Below are positions 59,222 through 64,000 of a stretch of DNA of 64,000 nt, piece after piece. The position numbers and the translations under genes were made by a program. The DNA is from Desulfolinea sp964487745 (GTDB lineage: Bacteria; Chloroflexota; Anaerolineae; Anaerolineales; Villigracilaceae), in contig CAZASG010000016.1 in NCBI GenBank assembly GCA_964487745.1, forward strand, positions 1-64,000, given 5' to 3'. The notes under the pieces are model-generated. The model saw only the letters and a program-made list of their open reading frames with translations, ran no database searches and was not told the origin of the DNA. Positions within the stretch are counted from its first letter, which is position 1. The number at the start of each line of letters is the position of its first letter.

Positions 59222-60619
59222 CTAGTTTGCTTTTTTCACACCTAGCAAGGGCAAGAGTGAAAGCATCGCCATCATCGCATAAATGCTCATCAAGAGCACG
59301 TAAGACATCTCATCCGCGATGGTGCCGCCAATATAAGCGCCGATCGCGCCCGCGCCAGCCCCCGCAATATTCTGGATGCCCATAAAGCGACCGACCTGCT
59401 CCTGCGGAACGAGTTCTGCACCCAAAGCCCAACTAGCGGAATAGAAAAGACCGACACCAGCGCCGACTAAACTTGCTCCCGCGTACATGGGCGTGATGCC
59501 CGGCGAGAAAATAACAATGCTCGCACCACCCGCAACAAGCAGACCAGCGATCGTGAGCAGCATCTTCTTGCCGAAGCGGTCGGCCAGCCAGCCGCTGGGA
59601 ATGGCGGTGACGAGGATGAAGATGCCGACGAACATCACGATCTGCGCGGCGGGACCGGCAGCCTTTGCTCCGGCCATCTCAGGGAATTTCTCCTGTAAGA
59701 AGAAGACCATAAACCCAGCCAGATTGGTCGATGAGACGAGGAAACCCAGGCGGTTGACTACCCACCAGGTAAAGGATGGATGCTTCATCATTTCATTGCC
59801 GAGACTGATGCGTAGGCTGGCCCAGACCCCGAGGAAGACAGTGAGTGCCATCCCGAGTACGCCGACCAAACCAACCATCAAGAAGCTCTGCGAATTGATC
59901 ACAAAGATCGAGACCAATTTTCCAACGCCCAAGATCAGGGCGGTAAAGGCGGCGGTCATAAAGAATAGCCGTAGGAAGGGATTCCAGTTGAGCGGTTCCG
60001 GCTCTTCGAGCGTTTCTCGTTTTGGCGCGAAGAGCGAGATGAGCATCGCGATCAAGAGCACAGCAGAGAGCGTGATCAATGCGCCCCAGAGATTTTCGTT
60101 TGCGATCTGGCGTGCAACCACAAAGGAGACAAAGATCAGCGGAACCGGCAATTCGAGCGCGGCCTTTACGCCGGAGAAGAGACCTTTCTTTTCATCCGGC
60201 ACAAGATCGGGGATCAGGGATTGCGTTCCGGCCTGGGTCGCGTTCGAGCCGACCATTGAGAGCACGAGCAGGAAGAAGAGCATCCAGTAGCCGTTTATGC
60301 CGCTCATGCCAGCCGTGAAGCCAATCGCGATGATGACGACCAATTCAAAGACCACGCCGCCAAAGATGAAGGGTTTGCGTCGTCCCCAACGGGTTCTAGT
60401 ATGGTCGGAGATCAGGCCAAAAAATGCCTGTGAGAGAACAGCGGCCATCAAAGTCCACAATCGCAGGGTGCCGACATAGGAACCTTTTTGGGCTTCACCA
60501 ACAAATTGTTGCACCAATAGCGGGATGACCAAAGGCACTAGCACCTGCGAGCGGGTGGTGAGCGCAAACCAGTTGATGTTGATGGTGATGTAGTCGTACC
60601 AACGAATTGAGCGATTCAT
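59222..60619 (-). CDS. Major facilitator superfamily transporter
   Basis: 465 residues, twelve predicted helices. The loop 2-3 signature reads GLISDHTRTRWGRRKPFIFGG, and a related GWLADRFGKKMLL follows in the second half. The pattern is close to the sugar/GPH-like and sucrose-transporter-type 'SLC45-like' MFS proteins, but the substrate is not readable. A large palindromic repeat (60640-60739) occupies its upstream region. Confidence 0.85.
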   Translation of the reverse strand: MNRSIRWYDYITININWFALTTRSQVLVPLVIPLLVQQFVGEAQKGSYVGTLRLWTLMAAVLSQAFFGLISDHTRTRWGRRKPFIFGGVVFELVVIIAIGFTAGMSGINGYWMLFFLLVLSMVGSNATQAGTQSLIPDLVPDEKKGLFSGVKAALELPVPLIFVSFVVARQIANENLWGALITLSAVLLIAMLISLFAPKRETLEEPEPLNWNPFLRLFFMTAAFTALILGVGKLVSIFVINSQSFLMVGLVGVLGMALTVFLGVWASLRISLGNEMMKHPSFTWWVVNRLGFLVSSTNLAGFMVFFLQEKFPEMAGAKAAGPAAQIVMFVGIFILVTAIPSGWLADRFGKKMLLTIAGLLVAGGASIVIFSPGITPMYAGASLVGAGVGLFYSASWALGAELVPQEQVGRFMGIQNIAGAGAGAIGAYIGGTIADEMSYVLLMSIYAMMAMLSLLPLLGVKKAN

Positions 60620-60639
60620 AAATTCTCCTTTATTAGCTC

Positions 60640-60739
60640 CTGAGCGGAGGTGCTACGCAGTAGTAACGTAGTCGAAGGACGGCTTTAGCAAGTACCGCTC
60701 TTCGACTGCGTGCTTTCCCATGGAAAACCCTCCGCTCAG
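60640..60739. repeat. Large imperfect inverted repeat (REP/BIME-like)
   Basis: Outer arms CTGAGCGGAGG (60640-60650) and CCTCCGCTCAG (60729-60739) are perfect. Inner arms GTCGAAG (60671-60677) and CTTCGAC (60700-60706) are also perfect. It fills the gap between the acyltransferase and MFS genes and would fold in the MFS 5' leader. Confidence 0.7.
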
Positions 60740-60749
60740 AGACTGGGCT

Positions 60750-61862
60750 TTACCATTTATCCACAGGTTGTGTGCGGTCGACAAGAATGTCTTTGCCAGT
60801 GGGCAAATAAGTGAAGCGGCGCAACGGCGTGAATTTGATCTGTAGATCGTTCTCTTCTGCCCATAGCGCCAGCTCTTGCACTTCGCGGATGCCATGTTCC
60901 ATCGCTTTACCTTCCTGCTGGCCATAGCGATAGGTGAAGTAATAGGGGTTATCGTCTTGTAGATTCTGGAAGATAGACTGAGTGGCTTTTATAATAGCTT
61001 CTATGCTGGGGACATCGACGAGAACGGTCAGGACTGCCACGTGGGGCATTTCGAGATTTTTGATGTAGTTATTGATAAGGGTGTTTCGGTGAGTAAATTT
61101 GCTGAAAGCAGCCCCATGTTCGGGTTGCAGGTCATCGGGGATGGGTACCAATTTTCCATGCTCGTTCTGTGCTTCGACCAGCAACTCAAAACTTTCGTCC
61201 GCGATCGTCTCTTCCTGCTGGCGATCTTCCTCGGGAATCAATTCCCAGACGGCATCCATGATGCGATCTGATTCATCCTGAAAATGTTGCTTGCGGGATT
61301 TTCCACTGGGCTTTTGCACTGGCGGGATCAATTCGCCGACATTCATCTTCAAGACGGGACGTTTGAAGGCGAAGACTTCGCCCAGGAGCCCGGCCATATC
61401 GCCAAAACCGATCGGCAGGACGGGGGCCTGGGCATGGTAGCTGAGCCAGGCCACGCCCGACTGCGCACGTCGAATGGAAGGCTCCCAGATGCCGCCTTCG
61501 GGGAAGATGCCCAGCATGCCGTCTTGTTTGAGTACGCTCACGCCCAACTTCATGCTGGAGGGGGTGACATTGCCACGAAAAACGGGGATCAGGCCGTAAA
61601 GGTCTACGAAAGTATTCATAATGCCTGCATGGGGGATATCGACCGAGCCCATGAACTCGACCTGTTTGGGTGGGTAGATAGCCATCATGACGACTTCGAG
61701 CGCAGCCGTATGATTACCGACCAGAATGACGGGGCCTTTCTTCGGTAAGTTCTCTCGCCCCGTGATCTGGGCGCGGGCTAAAAGGAAAAATAGCCCACGA
61801 GCAATAATGCGCAAAAGATGACGTAAAAAAGTACGGCGGGGATATTTGATCTCTGTGTTCAT
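60750..61862 (-). CDS. PlsC-like lysophospholipid/1-acylglycerol-3-phosphate acyltransferase
   Basis: 370 residues. A membrane-associated N-terminus, then VILVGNHTAALEVVMM, where the HX4D motif reads HX4E, IPVFRGN (glycerol-phosphate site), GMLGIFPEGGIWEPS (FPEG motif) and VLPIGFGD. The family normally ends near residue 220; an extra domain of about 150 residues (210-370) follows, of unknown function. It probably esterifies lysolipids at the membrane. The ATG faces the dihydroorotase gene in a divergent gap. Confidence 0.82.
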   Translation of the reverse strand: MNTEIKYPRRTFLRHLLRIIARGLFFLLARAQITGRENLPKKGPVILVGNHTAALEVVMMAIYPPKQVEFMGSVDIPHAGIMNTFVDLYGLIPVFRGNVTPSSMKLGVSVLKQDGMLGIFPEGGIWEPSIRRAQSGVAWLSYHAQAPVLPIGFGDMAGLLGEVFAFKRPVLKMNVGELIPPVQKPSGKSRKQHFQDESDRIMDAVWELIPEEDRQQEETIADESFELLVEAQNEHGKLVPIPDDLQPEHGAAFSKFTHRNTLINNYIKNLEMPHVAVLTVLVDVPSIEAIIKATQSIFQNLQDDNPYYFTYRYGQQEGKAMEHGIREVQELALWAEENDLQIKFTPLRRFTYLPTGKDILVDRTQPVDKW

Positions 61863-61947
61863 AAAAAATCCTGCTTTATAATACCTTCCACTTGCCTAAC
61901 ACAGGCGATATGACGAAGTTCTCGCAATAAGAAAATCATATCATCCC

Positions 61948-61975
61948 TTGACAAGAAAGACAGCTTGCATATAAT
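61948..61975 (+). promoter_or_regulatory. Promoter of the dihydroorotase leader
   Basis: Consensus TTGACA (61948-61953), 16-nt spacer, consensus TATAAT (61970-61975). Expected start about 61982. Confidence 0.8.
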
Positions 61976-61985
61976 CACGCGCGAT

Positions 61986-62066
61986 ATGCGCCCACACAAA
62001 GACCCCTTAACCAAAAAAGTTTTCGCCCCCAACGGGGCAGGCGCCGTTTTTCTATTCATTATTTGA
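61986..62066 (+). CDS. Candidate leader peptide of the dihydroorotase gene
   Basis: An ORF of 26 codons (MRPHKDPLTKK... ending AVFLFII) whose ATG lies 3-4 nt after the predicted transcript start. Its last codons are GTT TTT CTA TTC ATT ATT, so the RNA is U-rich just before the terminator, and its TGA overlaps the first base of the terminator stem. The short GCCCC/GGGGC hairpin (62025-62038) upstream could pause RNA polymerase. This fits a PyrL-type attenuation peptide. No known family was recognised. Confidence 0.55.
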   Translation: MRPHKDPLTKKVFAPNGAGAVFLFII

Positions 62067-62093
62067 GAGAGCCTATTGTGGCTCTCTTTTTTT
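62066..62093 (+). terminator. Attenuator upstream of the dihydroorotase gene
   Basis: AGAGAGCC (62066-62073), loop TATTGT, GGCTCTCT (62080-62087), then six more Ts. It lies between promoter and Shine-Dalgarno (AAGGA, 62101-62105), so it must be bypassed for expression. Confidence 0.75.
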
Positions 62094-62112
62094 ATACCTA
62101 AAGGACACTACA

Positions 62113-63183
62113 ATGCTAAAACTTCCCGGATTGATCGACCCCCACGTCCACGTCCGCGAGCCCGGACAAATCCATAAAGAAGATTGGGATACGGCTACCC
62201 AAGCCGCGCTTGCGGGTGGGATAACGACCATCTTCGGGATGCCGAACACCAAGCCGCCGATATTCGACGAAGCCACCCTCGACCTTGCGCTGGATGCCGC
62301 CAAAGAAAAAGCGCGCTGTGATTATGCCCAGTTCGTTGGTGCTGGCCCCGATAATGCCGCCGCTGTCGCAAAGGTTGCCCAGCGCTCTGTCGGTCTCAAA
62401 ATGTATCTCGACTCCACCTTTGGCGAATTACGTCTCGACGATATGTCCTTGTGGATGCCGCATTTTGAACAATTCCCTAAAGAGATGCCAATCGTCCTGC
62501 ACTCCGAATCACGGACGATGGCAGCCGGGATCCTTTTCGCCGCGATATATGATCGCCCAGTGCATATTGCCCACCTTTCCTTAAAGGAAGAGATATTGCT
62601 CGTCAAAGCCGCAAAGGAAAAGGGAATCAAGGTGACTTGTGAAGTCGCGCCGCACCATCTTTTCATCCGTTCTCAGCTTTGTGACGCAGATCGCGGCATC
62701 GTCAGCGAAGGGCGGCAGGAAGTTCGTCCGCGCCTGACTACACAGGAAGATATTGACGCCCTCTGGGGAAATATGGATGTGATCGACTGCTTCGCTACCG
62801 ACCATGCCCCTCATACCATCGAAGAAAAAGATTCCGAAACACCCCCGCCCGGCTTCCCCGGCCTGGAGACAGCCCTCCCCCTCTTGCTCACGGCTGCCAG
62901 CGAAGATCGTTTGACTGTGGACGATATTATTGCCAGAATGTACACCAACCCGAAGAAGATATTCAATATCCCCGATCAGGCCGAGACATGGGTCGAAGTG
63001 GACGAAGATGCCAAATACGAGATCCGTAGTGCGGACCAATTCTCTCGCTGTGGCTGGACGCCTTTCGAGGGCTGGCAAGTCAAAGGGCGTGTGACCCGCG
63101 TCGTCCTGCGTGGGGAAGAAGCCTACAAAGATGGCAAGGTCTTGGCCGAATGCGGCTATGGTCAAAATATCCAGAAAAAATAG
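62113..63183 (+). CDS. pyrC: Dihydroorotase, CAD-like
   Basis: 356 residues. LPGLIDPHVHVREPG (zinc HxH, about 4-18), AALAGGITTIFGMPNTKPP, GLKMYLD with the lysine expected to be carbamylated (about 96), CEVAPHHLF, VIDCFATDHAPHTIEEK (metal Asp) and PPPGFPGLETALPLLLTA follow the dihydroorotase domain of animal CAD almost word for word. That includes the ending WTPFEGWQVKGRVTRVVLRGE and GYGQ(N/D)(I/V). It is shorter than typical bacterial PyrC of this type. It closes carbamoyl-aspartate to dihydroorotate in pyrimidine synthesis. Expression appears to be controlled by the leader just upstream. Confidence 0.92.
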   Translation: MLKLPGLIDPHVHVREPGQIHKEDWDTATQAALAGGITTIFGMPNTKPPIFDEATLDLALDAAKEKARCDYAQFVGAGPDNAAAVAKVAQRSVGLKMYLDSTFGELRLDDMSLWMPHFEQFPKEMPIVLHSESRTMAAGILFAAIYDRPVHIAHLSLKEEILLVKAAKEKGIKVTCEVAPHHLFIRSQLCDADRGIVSEGRQEVRPRLTTQEDIDALWGNMDVIDCFATDHAPHTIEEKDSETPPPGFPGLETALPLLLTAASEDRLTVDDIIARMYTNPKKIFNIPDQAETWVEVDEDAKYEIRSADQFSRCGWTPFEGWQVKGRVTRVVLRGEEAYKDGKVLAECGYGQNIQKK

Positions 63184-63196
63184 ATTGAACTTGAAA

Positions 63197-63249
63197 GTGC
63201 GTTGCACCGATATTAACAGACAGATATCCATCTGGATGGTGCGACGCAC
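63197..63249. repeat. Inverted repeat GTGCGTTGCACC / GGTGCGACGCAC
   Basis: Arms 63197-63208 and 63238-63249 pair at 11 of 12 positions. The right arm is identical to 12-mers at 2987 and 10993. It fills the gap between two plus-strand genes. Confidence 0.55.
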
Positions 63250-63266
63250 AACCTGCAGGAGCTAAA

Positions 63267-63605
63267 ATGCAAAACTTCACCCACGTAAAACTCGAAATCT
63301 TCACTCCACAAGAATACGTGCTGCCCCTGCGCGATGCACTGGCGAAAGTTGGCGCGGGCGTGATCGGCAATTACGACCACTGCGTGGCGCTCTACCCCAT
63401 TCAGGGCTATTACCGCCCGCTGGCTGGCGCGGACCCCTTTGAGGGCAAGGTCGGCGAAATTAGTGAAGACACCGAGTATAAGGTCGAAGTCAACTGCAAA
63501 CGCGAGCTGATGCAAGCTGCGCTCGAGGCCATCCGCAGCGTGCATCCTTACGAGGAGCCGCTCATCAATATCATCCCGCTCGCCAACCATCTTTTCGAGG
63601 CCTAA
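63267..63605 (+). CDS. NIF3/YqfO-associated CutA-like domain protein
   Basis: 112 residues. FTHVKLEIFTPQEYVLPLRDALAKVGAGVIGNYDHC followed by VHPYEEPLINIIPL is the small ferredoxin-like domain found inserted in NIF3 proteins and as a stand-alone CutA-like protein. Its role is unclear. AGGAG precedes the ATG. Likely in one transcript with the esterase that follows by 1 nt. Confidence 0.8.
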   Translation: MQNFTHVKLEIFTPQEYVLPLRDALAKVGAGVIGNYDHCVALYPIQGYYRPLAGADPFEGKVGEISEDTEYKVEVNCKRELMQAALEAIRSVHPYEEPLINIIPLANHLFEA

Positions 63606-63606
63606 T

Positions 63607-64000
63607 ATGTTGCATTGGATCTTCAAAACCCTCCTGCGCAAGATGCTCTACAAACCAATGAGTATCGAAGAATTGCGCGAAAGACAGGCCAAATCCGCCG
63701 GGCTGATGGCCAAGCTGCCCACATCTATTTCGCTCGAAAAAAGCCAGATCAACGAGACCGACGTGGGCTGGCTCACACATGAAAACGCATCCGACGAAAA
63801 GGCCGTCATCTATCTGCACGGTGGCGGTTATGTATCGGGATTTTTGCCCTCCTACTACATGATCTGTGGCACGCTCTCGGAAGTGACCGGCGCACGCGTC
63901 GTGATGCCCGATTATCGCCTCGCGCCGGACTATCCCTTCCCCTCAGCATTGGAAGATTCGCTCTCCATTTATATTTGGTTGCTAGAAAATGGCTTTGATG
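63607..64000 (+). CDS. Alpha/beta hydrolase, hormone-sensitive-lipase type (N-terminal part)
   Basis: The frame runs off the right edge; about 131 residues are visible. AVIYLHGGGYVSGFLPSY is the HSL-family oxyanion motif (HGGG), followed by VVMPDYRLAPDYPFPSALEDS. The nucleophile Ser would lie beyond the window. Members hydrolyse acyl esters. ATG 63607 follows the previous stop (TAA, 63603-63605) by one base. Confidence 0.85.
   Translation, partial: MLHWIFKTLLRKMLYKPMSIEELRERQAKSAGLMAKLPTSISLEKSQINETDVGWLTHENASDEKAVIYLHGGGYVSGFLPSYYMICGTLSEVTGARVVMPDYRLAPDYPFPSALEDSLSIYIWLLENGFD

Noticed and set aside
59487..60290. 267-codon ORF antisense to the MFS gene
   Set aside because: Its composition mirrors the transporter codons and there is no start signal.
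61863..62112. PyrR-binding attenuator before the dihydroorotase gene
   Set aside because: No PyrR anti-antiterminator consensus was found; the leader fits a ribosome-coupled mechanism better.
1..64000. CRISPR arrays, prophage, integrative element
   Set aside because: No regularly spaced direct repeats, integrase, or phage structural genes were seen; the only transposase is the RAYT.

Overview
The window looks like a piece of a Chloroflexota chromosome, most likely class Anaerolineae. This is inferred from gene content and style. The clues are Thr-Pro-rich linkers in exported proteins, a PknB-type kinase with a beta-propeller sensor, an NBR1-Ig/CAP lipoprotein, YkcB-like GT39 and TPR membrane proteins, many dispersed palindromic repeats, and several start codons sitting only 6-7 nt after a -10 box (leaderless mRNAs). 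No rRNA, phage, plasmid, CRISPR array or large biosynthetic cluster is present. Two tRNAs (Arg-CCT, Pro-TGG) and a tmRNA are.

Layout. 1-8.7 kb: tail of a eukaryote-type UDP-glucose pyrophosphorylase, a GT1 glycosyltransferase, a broken GtrA gene, a GT39 mannosyltransferase-like protein, then a TPR / lipid kinase / SH3-like / DUF971 run. 9-15.7 kb: phosphoesterase, two GNAT acetyltransferases (one AAC(6')-like), KtrAB potassium uptake and an aminotransferase. 15.7-29.2 kb: AlbA_2-type regulator, a tandem eukaryote-like phosphofructokinase, LOG protein, RNase Z, class V aminotransferase, FtsK, Nudix and a Ser/Thr kinase. 29.2-34.8 kb: tRNA-Arg, a candidate small RNA, dnaK, a lipoprotein, tmRNA and an arsR-arsM-rhodanese unit. 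34.8-38.3 kb: an operon of a response regulator fused to a MinD/CpaE-like domain, a sirtuin and a GAF histidine kinase. 38.4-51.8 kb: DUF2235 hydrolase, AmmeMemoRadiSam enzyme, PlsY, MobA, UspA, cysteine-desulfurase-like protein, a KimA-like potassium transporter, DusB, GalE and GatAC. 51.9-64 kb: a RAYT transposase, an esterase, tRNA-Pro, isocitrate dehydrogenase, the CAP protein, an MFS transporter with acyltransferases, a CAD-like dihydroorotase and a truncated lipase/esterase.

The most interesting signal is the dihydroorotase leader (61948-62115). A consensus promoter is followed by a 26-codon leader ORF that ends in a very U-rich stretch, and its stop codon abuts an intrinsic terminator placed just before the Shine-Dalgarno sequence. 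This is the architecture of UTP-sensed, translation-coupled attenuation known from enterobacterial pyrBI. Other leads are a promoter-hairpin-terminator small RNA candidate at 29428-29550, in-frame palindromes shared by the RAYT gene and the GtrA remnant, the sirtuin inside a two-component operon, and enzymes whose closest recognisable relatives are eukaryotic (phosphofructokinase, CAD dihydroorotase, UGPase).

All assignments come from reading the sequence and translations. No database search was run.
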